Positions 36,524-45,378 of a stretch of DNA of 64,000 nucleotides are shown in pieces. The stretch spans positions 1-64,000 of the forward strand of contig JANYHM010000028.1 of NCBI GenBank assembly GCA_025359065.1. The letters run 5' to 3'. Below the pieces are notes generated by a model. It was not told the origin of the DNA and did no database searches. It saw only the letters and a list, made by a program, of their open reading frames with translations. Position 1 is the first letter of the stretch; each line of letters begins with the position of its first letter. The translations under genes were made by a program, and so were the position numbers. Source of the DNA: Synechococcales cyanobacterium GL140_1_metabinner_5_sub. Lineage in GTDB: Bacteria; Cyanobacteriota; Cyanobacteriia; Cyanobacteriales; Chamaesiphonaceae.

Positions 36524-37264
36524 ATGAGTGAATTAGTAGGTGAGCTTTTATCTCCTCTATTCTATAAGTCAAGATACTTCTATTATCGAGCAAAAAACCC
36601 CACATTATCTTTGAGCATCAGCTCAAAACTCAGGAGAAATTTGGTCTTCGGAAATAACGTCTCCCTAGGAAAGAATACTTTAGTAAGTGATACCACTATT
36701 GGTAACAATGTTACAGTCCAACATGATTGTTGCTTGATTAATGTACTGCTCGGAGACTTTAGCTATGTAGCCTCAGGAACCCAGTTAGATCTTACTCACA
36801 TAGGAAAATTTTGCTCTTTAGGCCCTCAAATATTGAGTGGATGTGGTGGTCACCCGATAAATCTAGTGAGCACTAATCCAGTATTTTTCTCGACTTTCAC
36901 ACAGTCTGGCATTACCTTTGCTGAAAAAGATTTTTTTCAAGACAGAGAAGATATTATAATTGGTCATGATGTTTGGATTGGGGCTAGGGCTTTTATCAAA
37001 GATGGTGTCAAAATAGGAAATGGAGCAGTTGTTGCTGCCGGAGCAGTTGTTGTCAAAGATGTTCCTGATTATGCAGTTGTTGGTGGTACTCCGGCTAAGA
37101 TTATTCGCTACAGATTTCCACCAGAAGTTATCCAACAACTGTTAATGATTCAATGGTGGGACTGGCCAGAGGAAAAATTACAGCAGGCCAGCTCCTACTT
37201 TATTAAAGATGATATTTATCTGTTTATAGAGTGGGTAAAAAGTATGGAATCACCTAGTAATTAA
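36524..37264 (+). CDS. hexapeptide-repeat (left-handed beta-helix) acyltransferase
   Basis: This is a 246-residue CatB/LbH-type acetyltransferase. Hexapeptide repeats run from about residue 45 to 200, with [23 protein letters not shown] and the typical ending [15 protein letters not shown] catalytic-type His occurs around GGHPINL (about 110). It probably O- or N-acetylates a sugar of the glycan using acetyl-CoA. A RBS-like AAGGAG lies upstream of the ATG. Confidence 0.88.
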   Translation: MSELVGELLSPLFYKSRYFYYRAKNPTLSLSISSKLRRNLVFGNNVSLGKNTLVSDTTIGNNVTVQHDCCLINVLLGDFSYVASGTQLDLTHIGKFCSLGPQILSGCGGHPINLVSTNPVFFSTFTQSGITFAEKDFFQDREDIIIGHDVWIGARAFIKDGVKIGNGAVVAAGAVVVKDVPDYAVVGGTPAKIIRYRFPPEVIQQLLMIQWWDWPEEKLQQASSYFIKDDIYLFIEWVKSMESPSN

Positions 37265-37285
37265 TGTAAAAAGGAACTGTGATCG

Positions 37286-38602
37286 ATGATTAATTCAACG
37301 TCTCTCCCTTCGCAAATCACTTCGAATCAGTCTAGGTTAATGTTGTTTGATATGGCTTTAGGAGGACATCATGGCAATTATATTCAACACTTGATTGATT
37401 CTGCCTATGAAAAAAAAATTCTCGGCGAGATCGATATTGTAGTATTACCACAGTTTGCTAGTGTCCATCAGGATGCAGTAAAAGCTATTTCTGATTTTAA
37501 GCATCCGCAAATTAACCTAGTTTATATTTCAATAGCAGAAGAGGCAGCACTGGGTTCCCGCAAATCTGGTTTTGATCGAGCGATGCGTAATTTTCGTGAG
37601 TGGGAGATTTTTTGTAAATATGCCCAAAAACTACAAACAACATATGCTCTTATTATGTACTTAGATACTTATACTCTGCCTATAGCCTTTGGTAAAAAAT
37701 CACCTTGCTTTTTCTCCGGAATTTATTTTAGACCCACTTTTCATTACAGTACCTTTACCAACTATCAATCTTCTTGGCAAAAAAATATTCAGTACTGGCG
37801 AGAGAAAGTCACAATTAATCAGATTTTGCATCGTCCTCAATTACACAAATTACTCTGTCTTGATCCCTTTGCGGTTAAAGCGCTGCAATTTCATCAGCAC
37901 AACTCCAAGATGGTTCACTTGGCCGATCCAGTTAGCCCTAATCCTCCATTGCTTGATAATCTATCCAGTTTCCAAGCAAAGCTGGGTATCGAGCAACATC
38001 GTCGAGTATTTCTGCTGTTTGGAGCGTTAGATGAACGCAAAGGAATTTATCAACTTTTGGATGCGATCGAATTATTGCCTCCAGAACTTACTCAGAATTT
38101 TTGTTTGCTCATAGTGGGTAAAACTAATCTAGATGAACAAACCCGAATTCAGTCTAAAATAGCTGCACTACGCCAAACACATCCAGTTCAAATCTTAGAA
38201 TTGTATGATTTTATCCCTGAAAAGGAAGTTCCAAAATATTTTCAAGCGGCAGATGTGATTTTAGCACCCTATCAATGTCATGTGGGCATGAGTGGGATTC
38301 TCCTATTAGCTGCTGCTGCGGGCAAACCGGTATTGAGTTCTAGCTATGGCCTGATGGGCAAATTAGTCAGGCATCATCGGTTAGGTTTAGCAGTGGATTC
38401 CACAGTACCAGCAGAGATTACCCAAGCGCTTTCCCGTTATGTATTAGAACCACCAACAACATTTGGTGATCGCAATCAAATGAGTCTATTTGCTGAGCAA
38501 AACTCGATCAAGCTTTATTCCAGCACAATCTTTCAGTGCATAGCTGGCATTGACCAACAAGTTTCTTCAAATATTACTGTGGAGGTTGAACATGCTAGCT
38601 AA
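37286..38602 (+). CDS. glycosyltransferase family 4 protein
   Basis: This is a 438-residue GT-B protein. The N-terminal half has MLFDMALGGHHGNYIQHL, and the donor half has VFLLFGALDERKGIYQLLDAI with VILAPYQCHVGMSGILLLAAAAGKPV in place of the usual E-x7-E block, so the signature is divergent. It overlaps the following gene by 11 nt. Its place in the island suggests a glycan transferase. Confidence 0.75.
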   Translation: MINSTSLPSQITSNQSRLMLFDMALGGHHGNYIQHLIDSAYEKKILGEIDIVVLPQFASVHQDAVKAISDFKHPQINLVYISIAEEAALGSRKSGFDRAMRNFREWEIFCKYAQKLQTTYALIMYLDTYTLPIAFGKKSPCFFSGIYFRPTFHYSTFTNYQSSWQKNIQYWREKVTINQILHRPQLHKLLCLDPFAVKALQFHQHNSKMVHLADPVSPNPPLLDNLSSFQAKLGIEQHRRVFLLFGALDERKGIYQLLDAIELLPPELTQNFCLLIVGKTNLDEQTRIQSKIAALRQTHPVQILELYDFIPEKEVPKYFQAADVILAPYQCHVGMSGILLLAAAAGKPVLSSSYGLMGKLVRHHRLGLAVDSTVPAEITQALSRYVLEPPTTFGDRNQMSLFAEQNSIKLYSSTIFQCIAGIDQQVSSNITVEVEHAS

Positions 38603-39689
38603 AACCCTACAAATTATTCCTTCCCCACCGAACTGTGCCGACGGCGTAGCTGATTATGCTTTGCTATTAGCAACTCAAATGCTAGCAGATGCTCAGATAA
38701 AGACTCAGTTTTTGGTTTTTAGAATAGATCTGGAAGTGGAACCAACCATTATTAATGGTTTTCCTTTGATGCGCTTACCCGATCATTGCCCAAAGTCACT
38801 TTATTCATCGGTACCAGAAGATATTGACTCAATTATTCTTCATTTCAGCGCTTACCCTTATTTCAACACTAGCTTAAGAGGCGTGTTTGGTAAGGGAACT
38901 CCCTTTTGGTTTGCAAGTGATCTGAAATCATTAGTACAAAATCGTAAAATTAAGTTAATTGTCATGTTCCATGAATTGCCCAAATTACATTGGAAGCAGT
39001 TTTTCTTTTTTAATTTCTTAAATCCAATTCATAGCAATGTTTCTCGTCGTCTGGCCAAGATAGCCGATACGATCATTACAAACAGCACATATCAACAAAC
39101 AATGTTATCAAAATGGTCAGGTAAAAATGTCACTAAAGTCCAAATTTTTTCTAACATGGGCGAACCAGATACGGTACCTTTTATCACTGATCGCCAACGC
39201 AGATTAATAATTTTTGGTGGCTCAGCCCGCGCCCGTATTTATCAAAAGCACTTTGTGGCTCTCATAGAAAGCTGCAAACTTTTAGGAATCACTGAAATTT
39301 ATGATGTTGGCCCCCCGGTACCGATACCTGAATACAGTGATATAGACATAAAGTTAGTCCAAATGGGATTCCTTTCTCAGCCCGAAATTAGTGAGCTGCT
39401 ATTGACTTCTTTTGCGGGTTGTTTGGATTACTTTAGATGCCCTGGTGGCTTGGGCAAATCAGGTGTTTTTTCAGCATATTGTGCTTATGGCTTAGTACCA
39501 ATTCTCACTGAATATGATGCTTCAGAGGATGATGAAATATACATCAACCAAAATTATTTAGTGCTGGGTTCTCAACTAAGCGATTTGAGTTTGGATCAAT
39601 TACAAGCAGTTGCTCATAAAGCCCACAAATGGTACCAGAATCACGCTCTTCCAAAGATTGCAAAAATCTTTTCATCATCTATTTTATAG
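38592..39689 (+). CDS. GT-B-like glycosyltransferase family protein
   Basis: This is a 365-residue protein starting MLAKTLQIIPSPPNCADGVADYA, which resembles the N-terminal loop of GT4 acceptors (usually G-x-G). The C-terminal half (RRLIIFGGSARARIYQKH; GCLDYFRCPGGLGKSGVFSAYCAYG) fits a divergent donor domain. GGAGG stands about 8 nt before the ATG at 38592, which decides the start; the frame extends to 38550. It is translationally coupled to the preceding gene. Activity is inferred from context. Confidence 0.65.
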   Translation: MLAKTLQIIPSPPNCADGVADYALLLATQMLADAQIKTQFLVFRIDLEVEPTIINGFPLMRLPDHCPKSLYSSVPEDIDSIILHFSAYPYFNTSLRGVFGKGTPFWFASDLKSLVQNRKIKLIVMFHELPKLHWKQFFFFNFLNPIHSNVSRRLAKIADTIITNSTYQQTMLSKWSGKNVTKVQIFSNMGEPDTVPFITDRQRRLIIFGGSARARIYQKHFVALIESCKLLGITEIYDVGPPVPIPEYSDIDIKLVQMGFLSQPEISELLLTSFAGCLDYFRCPGGLGKSGVFSAYCAYGLVPILTEYDASEDDEIYINQNYLVLGSQLSDLSLDQLQAVAHKAHKWYQNHALPKIAKIFSSSIL

Positions 39690-39747
39690 ATTTCAAGCAT
39701 GTGTCATATCAAAATTTCAGATCTTAATTAGTTAAAAGGATAAAATC

Positions 39748-40668
39748 ATGCTTCCATCTTACGATGCTAATCTAACTAAAAAAGTCACATGGATAATTCC
39801 AATACTCAATGCGGCTCCTTATCTTGAAGAATGTCTAGAATCAATCTATAAACAGACTTATCAAAATTTTGAAGTCTTAGCTTGGGATAATGGCTCTATA
39901 GATAATAGTATAATAATCCTCAAGAAATGGATTCCTAATCTCATGCCTGGTCGGGTTGTTACTGACTGCCCATTACCTCTGAATGAATGCTTATCTGCAA
40001 TGGTTGAGATGTCTTCAACTCCATTTTGTGCCAGGATGGATGGAGATGATATCTGTGAATTAAATCGATTAGAGAAACAAGTTTTGTTTCTGGAATCAAA
40101 CCCAGATGTTGTTGCTGTTGGCTCACAGGTTAGAAAGCTCTCTTCTGATGGAATATTGGGAGATATTTATTTTGAACTACCTCAAACCCATGAAGCAATT
40201 GTACTTAGAATGATCAGATTGTGGTCGATGTGGCATCCTTCGGTGATTTTTTGCAGAGAAGCTGTAATTAAAGCTGGAAATTACTCAGATGAAAAACCTA
40301 TCGAAGATTATGGGCTATGGATGCGATTAGCAAGTATTGGTCGCTTAGCTAATTTACCAGATTCACTATTGAAATACCGTATTCATGAAAAAAGTATAAC
40401 TACAAGTTTTATCACTGATGGAAGCTTACAAAACCGAACTGTTGAATGTGTTTTAACCCATGGTAATTTGCTTTATGGTTGTGATCAAAGTGATCTGTCT
40501 TCATTGATCCACAGACAATTTCCAGTAGGATTTTTCGCGCTGGTGAAAATCATTATTTATTTATTTCGTAGTTCTAGAATTCGTAAATTTGACTTACTCT
40601 TTGAAGAGAGATGGCGTTACGAATTGATCTTGATGTTGAAAAGCTTTAGGGCACCTTTTTTTCCTTAG
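39748..40668 (+). CDS. glycosyltransferase family 2 protein
   Basis: This is a 306-residue GT2 enzyme. The WIIPILNAAPYLEECLESIYKQTYQNFEVLAWDNGS block and the metal motif ARMDGDDI (about 90-97) are classical. The later SMWHPSVIFCREAV and YGLWMRLA blocks match GT2 acceptor regions. A C-terminal hydrophobic stretch (FFALVKIIIYLFRSS) may tether it to the membrane. It is the last glycosyltransferase of the plus arm. Confidence 0.9.
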   Translation: MLPSYDANLTKKVTWIIPILNAAPYLEECLESIYKQTYQNFEVLAWDNGSIDNSIIILKKWIPNLMPGRVVTDCPLPLNECLSAMVEMSSTPFCARMDGDDICELNRLEKQVLFLESNPDVVAVGSQVRKLSSDGILGDIYFELPQTHEAIVLRMIRLWSMWHPSVIFCREAVIKAGNYSDEKPIEDYGLWMRLASIGRLANLPDSLLKYRIHEKSITTSFITDGSLQNRTVECVLTHGNLLYGCDQSDLSSLIHRQFPVGFFALVKIIIYLFRSSRIRKFDLLFEERWRYELILMLKSFRAPFFP

Positions 40669-40784
40669 ATTTTACCAGCAATATGCCTTTATTTTTTGAA
40701 TTGCAAAATTAAGAATAATGCACCAATAGTTCTTGGCTATTTTTGTTCAGTAATTTTTGCTATCGCTATCATAATTCTCAATAT

Positions 40785-41177
40785 ATGCTGCGACGGATTC
40801 ATCACATTGCCATCATCTGTGCAGATTACGAAAGATCCAAACATTTTTATACTAAAATTCTTGGCTTGCGCATTTTAGCTGAGAACTTTCGCGCTGATCG
40901 AAATTCTTACAAGCTGGATCTTTTATTACCAGATGGGGGACAAATCGAACTTTTTTCGTTTCCCAACGCTCCGTCACGGCCTTCTTATCCTGAAGCACAA
41001 GGACTCAGGCATCTGGCATTTGCTGTGGAAGATATTGTGTACTGGAAGAAAAAGCTAGAAAATATGAACATCTCAGTAGAAGAAGTCAAAATTGATGAAT
41101 ACACTGATCGTCGCTTTGTTTTTTTTGCAGATCCTGACGGCTTGCCTCTAGAGCTGTATGAAGAAACATTCGGATGA
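40785..41177 (+). CDS. VOC-family metal-dependent protein, YaeR (GloA2) type
   Basis: This is a 130-residue vicinal-oxygen-chelate protein very like E. coli YaeR/GloA2: MLRRIHHIAIICADYERSKHFY, IELFSFPNAPSRPSYPEAQGLRHLAFAVEDI, and DPDGLPLELYE. Metal ligands are probably His7, Glu55, His78 and Glu126. The true substrate of this family is unsettled; glyoxalase or dioxygenase activity is only inferred. The ATG at 40785 aligns with YaeR; the frame is open to 40743. It stands between glycan genes with its own spacing and may be unrelated to them. Confidence 0.8.
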   Translation: MLRRIHHIAIICADYERSKHFYTKILGLRILAENFRADRNSYKLDLLLPDGGQIELFSFPNAPSRPSYPEAQGLRHLAFAVEDIVYWKKKLENMNISVEEVKIDEYTDRRFVFFADPDGLPLELYEETFG

Positions 41178-41378
41178 TGATGTACTTTTACTAATTATTT
41201 TGAAATTTAGTAACAAATGTAGCAATCCTCCATTGGTCAAATCTGTTATCTTGAACTTTGATGTGGCTCATACAGAATACAGGAATTCATTGGCTCCCCA
41301 AAATTACTGAATAAAAAAGTAGCGGTTCTGAATAGAGCGCAGTCACTATCTATCACGTTCTCCCCTTATTGATTATTT

Positions 41379-42341
41379 ATGAAAATTCTAGTGACAGGCG
41401 GAGCTGGTTTTATCGGATCGCATCTGATCGATCGACTAATGAAGGAGCAGCATGAAGTGATCTGTTTAGATAACTTTTATACAGGCACCAAGCGAAATAT
41501 CCGCCACTGGATAGGTCATCCTAATTTCGAACTAATTCGCCACGATGTGACAGAACCCATCCGCCTAGAAGTAGATAAGATTTATCATTTGGCTTGTCCA
41601 GCTTCTCCTGTTCACTATCAATATAATCCAATTAAAACAACCAAAGTGAATTTCCTTGGGACTTTAAACATGCTTGGATTAGCAAAAAGAGTAAAAGCTA
41701 AATTCCTCCTTGCTTCTACTTCCGAGGTCTATGGCGATCCAGATATTCATCCACAGCCTGAAAGCTATCGTGGCAACGTCAACATGATCGGCATTAGATC
41801 TTGCTACGACGAAGGTAAACGCATTGCCGAGACTCTTACTTTTGACTACCACCGTGAACATAATGTAGATATTCACGTAGCGAGAATTTTCAATACCTAT
41901 GGACCAAGAATGCTAGAAAATGATGGCCGAGTAGTTAGTAATTTTATATCTCAGTCCTTACGGGGCGATCCATTAACAGTTTATGGAGACGGCTCCCAAA
42001 CGCGCAGCTTCTGCTATGTAGAAAATTTGGTAGATGGTTTGATCAAACTTATGGAAAGCGAACGAACGGGACCAATTAACCTAGGCAACCCTGAAGAATA
42101 CACCATTCTGGAACTAGCTCAGAAGATCCGCGACAGAATGAATCCCAGCCAAGAAATTATCTTCAAACCATTGCCTCAAGATGATCCGAAACAGCGCAAG
42201 CCAGATATTACTAAGGCAGAAAGCTGGTTGAATTGGCACCCTAATATTCCTCTAGAAGAAGGATTAACTAGAACCATTGCTGAATTCAAGCAGCGCACAG
42301 AAGTGAATTCAAATTCAGTCGAAGCTCTAACCACAGCGTAG
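41379..42341 (+). CDS. UDP-glucuronate decarboxylase (UDP-xylose synthase)
   Basis: This is a 320-residue extended SDR enzyme. The NAD-binding motif [11 protein letters not shown] is at residues 6-16, and the catalytic YxxxK is Tyr143-Lys147 in [23 protein letters not shown], and [19 protein letters not shown] are typical of UXS enzymes, which turn UDP-glucuronate into UDP-xylose. The UDP-glucose dehydrogenase gene that makes its substrate starts 66 bp downstream, which supports this over other epimerase/dehydratase options. It likely supplies pentose donors for the glycan island. Confidence 0.9.
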   Translation: MKILVTGGAGFIGSHLIDRLMKEQHEVICLDNFYTGTKRNIRHWIGHPNFELIRHDVTEPIRLEVDKIYHLACPASPVHYQYNPIKTTKVNFLGTLNMLGLAKRVKAKFLLASTSEVYGDPDIHPQPESYRGNVNMIGIRSCYDEGKRIAETLTFDYHREHNVDIHVARIFNTYGPRMLENDGRVVSNFISQSLRGDPLTVYGDGSQTRSFCYVENLVDGLIKLMESERTGPINLGNPEEYTILELAQKIRDRMNPSQEIIFKPLPQDDPKQRKPDITKAESWLNWHPNIPLEEGLTRTIAEFKQRTEVNSNSVEALTTA

Positions 42342-42407
42342 TACTAACCACGTTGAACCGTACAAATTTCATCGCTTAAACACAAAAAATATTGGAGGCA
42401 ATTAAAA

Positions 42408-43814
42408 ATGAGAGTTAGCGCAATTGGTACTGGTTATGTAGGTTTAGTAACAGGAGTTTGCTTGGCGCACATTGGTCACGATGTGTTGTGTGTAGACAAT
42501 AATTCTGCAAAAATTGAAATGATGCAGGCCGGTGAGTCTCCGATTCATGAGCCAGGACTTTCGGGGATGATGCAGGTAGCGATTAATGCTGGTAAACTAA
42601 AGTTTACTACTGACTTAGCTGCTGGAGTAAAACATGGTGAAATTCTGTTTATCGCCGTAGGTACTCCACCACTTCCGGATGGTTCTAGCGATACTCAGTA
42701 CGTAGAAGCGGTCGCCCGGGGCATTGGTCAGCATCTCAATGGTGGATATAAAGTAATTGTGAATAAGTCTACCGTCCCGATCGGTTCTGGTGACTGGGTG
42801 CGCATGTTGGTAATGGATGGGGTAAATGCCAGAACGCCCCAGCCAGTGCTGGTGAAAGTTGGTGCTAGCGCTCTTATATCTTCTTCCGAACCACAATTTG
42901 ATGTAGTTAGTAACCCAGAGTTTTTGCGGGAAGGTTCAGCAATCTATGATACTCTCAACCCCGATCGAATTGTACTAGGCGGTAATAGTAGCCAAAAAGC
43001 GATTAATCTGATGTTAGAGCTATACGCTCCTATTATTGAAAGAGAATATGTCACCGAGGATGCTTCACTACCACCTGTAAACGTCTTAATTACAGACTTG
43101 GGGTCGGCAGAAATGATCAAGTATGCCGCGAATGCTTTCTTGGCCACCAAAATTAGTTTTATTAACGAGATTGCCAATATCTGTGAGCGGGTTGGCGCTG
43201 ATGTTACTCAAGTTTCTAAAGGTATTGGTTTAGATTCTAGAATTGGTAATAAGTTTCTCAATGCCGGAATTGGCTGGGGTGGCTCTTGCTTCCCCAAAGA
43301 TTTGGCAGCCTTGATTCATACGGGTGAAGACTATGGCTATGATGCTCAATTGCTTAAAGCAACAGTAAGCGTCAATAAACGCCAGCGACTTTTAGTTGTA
43401 GAAAAACTACAGCAGTACTTAAAAATACTCAAAGGTAAAACGATCGGCTTACTGGGCTTAACTTTTAAGCCAGATACTGATGATTTGCGAGATGCCCCAG
43501 CGCTAGAGCTAATTCAACTGCTACAGAAGTTGGGTGCGAAGGTGAAGGCGTACGATCCGATTATATGTAGCAACTCCTCAACAATTCATAATGGCTTGCA
43601 CAATGTTCTGTTGTCAGCCACTCCAGAATCAATGTCTTCTGATTGTGATGCCATTGTATTGATGACTGAATGGCCGCAGTTCCAGTTTTTGGACTTCACT
43701 GAAATGGCAGAGGTGATGAGAACCCCACTAGTTATTGATTGCCGTAATTTTTTACCTATTCAAAATGTGACTAATGCTGGACTGAAATTAGTTGGAATCG
43801 GTGTTCCTAGTTAA
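42408..43814 (+). CDS. ugd: UDP-glucose 6-dehydrogenase
   Basis: This is a 468-residue enzyme, the typical length. It oxidises UDP-glucose twice to UDP-glucuronate. The NAD motif GTGYVGLVTG is at residues 7-16, the catalytic Cys is Cys294 in GWGGSCFPKD, and LGLTFKPDTDDLRDAPAL is the conserved C-terminal block. GGAGG precedes the ATG at 42408. It forms a pathway pair with the upstream UDP-xylose synthase (UDP-Glc to UDP-GlcA to UDP-Xyl). Confidence 0.95.
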   Translation: MRVSAIGTGYVGLVTGVCLAHIGHDVLCVDNNSAKIEMMQAGESPIHEPGLSGMMQVAINAGKLKFTTDLAAGVKHGEILFIAVGTPPLPDGSSDTQYVEAVARGIGQHLNGGYKVIVNKSTVPIGSGDWVRMLVMDGVNARTPQPVLVKVGASALISSSEPQFDVVSNPEFLREGSAIYDTLNPDRIVLGGNSSQKAINLMLELYAPIIEREYVTEDASLPPVNVLITDLGSAEMIKYAANAFLATKISFINEIANICERVGADVTQVSKGIGLDSRIGNKFLNAGIGWGGSCFPKDLAALIHTGEDYGYDAQLLKATVSVNKRQRLLVVEKLQQYLKILKGKTIGLLGLTFKPDTDDLRDAPALELIQLLQKLGAKVKAYDPIICSNSSTIHNGLHNVLLSATPESMSSDCDAIVLMTEWPQFQFLDFTEMAEVMRTPLVIDCRNFLPIQNVTNAGLKLVGIGVPS

Positions 43815-43893
43815 TTAAAGAAGCCGGAGCCGCTAAAAACAAAATAAGTAGCCACGGACATGCCACAATCTGAAGATCGTATTAGCCTCCATT

Positions 43894-45348
43894 ATGTCTT
43901 TAGCCTCATTGCCCGATATCTGTGGCCAAGAAGCCGTGATCGCTGCGGCCACCAACCATAGTAATCCTATTTTTCTGCATGACTCTAACCTCCATCTGGC
44001 CAATACCAGAGCCGGTTTTGCCTGTGCTTTGCACATGCACCAACCCACTATTCCATCTGGCGATCAGCTTATTGGCCATTTGCAATACATGTTTGAACAC
44101 CAAGGAGAAGGAGATAATCACAATGCGAGCGTTTTTGTTGATTGTTATGGTCGGATGGGTGACTTTATTCCAGATTTAGTTAATCAAGGCTGCAATCCTC
44201 GGATCATGCTGGACTATTCTGGAAATCTGCTGTGGGGTCTGCAACAAATGGGTCGCCAAGACGTTTTAGATAAACTGCGTCCTTTGGCTTGTGATGCCAA
44301 ATATCAGCCCCATGTAGAATGGTTAGGTACGATGTGGGGTCATGCAGTGGTGCCTTCTACGCCCATTCCTGATCTGAAATTACACATGCGGGCTTGGCAG
44401 CAACAGTTTGCAGCAATTTTTGGTATTGAGGCTCTAAAGCGAGTCAAGGGTTTTTCACCGCCAGAAATGCACCTGCCCAATCACCCTGATATGCTGTATG
44501 AATATATTAAAGCGCTGAAAGAATGTGGCTATCGTTGGCTATTGGTGCAAGAACATTCTGTCGAAAGACTTGACGGTGCTGAGCTGCATCATGATGATAA
44601 ATATTTGCCGAATCGATTGGTGGCCAAAAATTCTCAGGGGGAATCGATCGAGATTACCATCTTGATCAAAACCCAAGGCTCTGACACTAAGTTAGTGGCT
44701 CAAATGCAGCCCTATTACGAAGCCAAGAGTCGTGCAGAACAACAAGTTCGCCCAGAACTCAACGGTATCAAAGTCCCTTCTTTAGTTACCCAAATTGCCG
44801 ACGGGGAAAATGGTGGGGTGATGATGAACGAATTTCCTCGTGATTTCCCTCGTCCTTGGTCAGAAATTCAGAATAGTTCTAGCAAAGTCGCGGGCTATAA
44901 CGGCACTGAGTATCTTGACTTACTGGCCGCCGCTGGAGTAAAAGAGTCCGATTATCCAGTATGTCAGGCGGTGCAACAGCACAAAATTTGGCAGCGATTG
45001 GGACAAGAACAGATCACTACAGTTGTGGTGGAGAAAGCGATCAAAGAACTCAAAGCCACTGATCATCAGTTCCACATGGATGGAGCATCTTGGACAGATA
45101 ATTTAAGTTGGGTAAAGGGATATGAAAACGTGCTAGAGCCAATGTATCAGCTCAGTGCCCAGTTTCATCAAAAGTTTGATGCTTTGGTACAGGCTGATCC
45201 GGGTGTGACTAATCGATCGGATTACCGCGAAGCACTGCTATATAATTTGCTGGTGCAAACAAGCTGTTTCCGCTATTGGGGACAGGGAACCTGGACAGAT
45301 TATGCTCGGGAGTTACATCGGCGAGGCATGGAACTAGTCAAAAATTGA
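43894..45348 (+). CDS. glycoside hydrolase family 57-like protein
   Basis: This is a 484-residue protein with a GH57 (beta/alpha)7 barrel. The HMHQP motif is near residue 48, a likely nucleophile is Glu in SPPEMHLP (about 190), and an acid/base-region DGENGG follows near 307. GH57 members act on alpha-glucans as branching enzymes or amylases. Cyanobacteria carry this version near polysaccharide genes, but its substrate is not known to me. It ends convergently with recJ. It may belong to the glycan arm or be independent. Confidence 0.8.
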   Translation: MSLASLPDICGQEAVIAAATNHSNPIFLHDSNLHLANTRAGFACALHMHQPTIPSGDQLIGHLQYMFEHQGEGDNHNASVFVDCYGRMGDFIPDLVNQGCNPRIMLDYSGNLLWGLQQMGRQDVLDKLRPLACDAKYQPHVEWLGTMWGHAVVPSTPIPDLKLHMRAWQQQFAAIFGIEALKRVKGFSPPEMHLPNHPDMLYEYIKALKECGYRWLLVQEHSVERLDGAELHHDDKYLPNRLVAKNSQGESIEITILIKTQGSDTKLVAQMQPYYEAKSRAEQQVRPELNGIKVPSLVTQIADGENGGVMMNEFPRDFPRPWSEIQNSSSKVAGYNGTEYLDLLAAAGVKESDYPVCQAVQQHKIWQRLGQEQITTVVVEKAIKELKATDHQFHMDGASWTDNLSWVKGYENVLEPMYQLSAQFHQKFDALVQADPGVTNRSDYREALLYNLLVQTSCFRYWGQGTWTDYARELHRRGMELVKN

Positions 45349-45378
45349 TAAACCATAGTGTAGCCTGATGCCCGCCCT

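Noticed and set aside
45349-45378. possible terminator between the GH57 gene and recJ (GATGCC/GGCATT)
   Set aside because: Only a 6-bp stem with no T-run on either strand; too weak to call.
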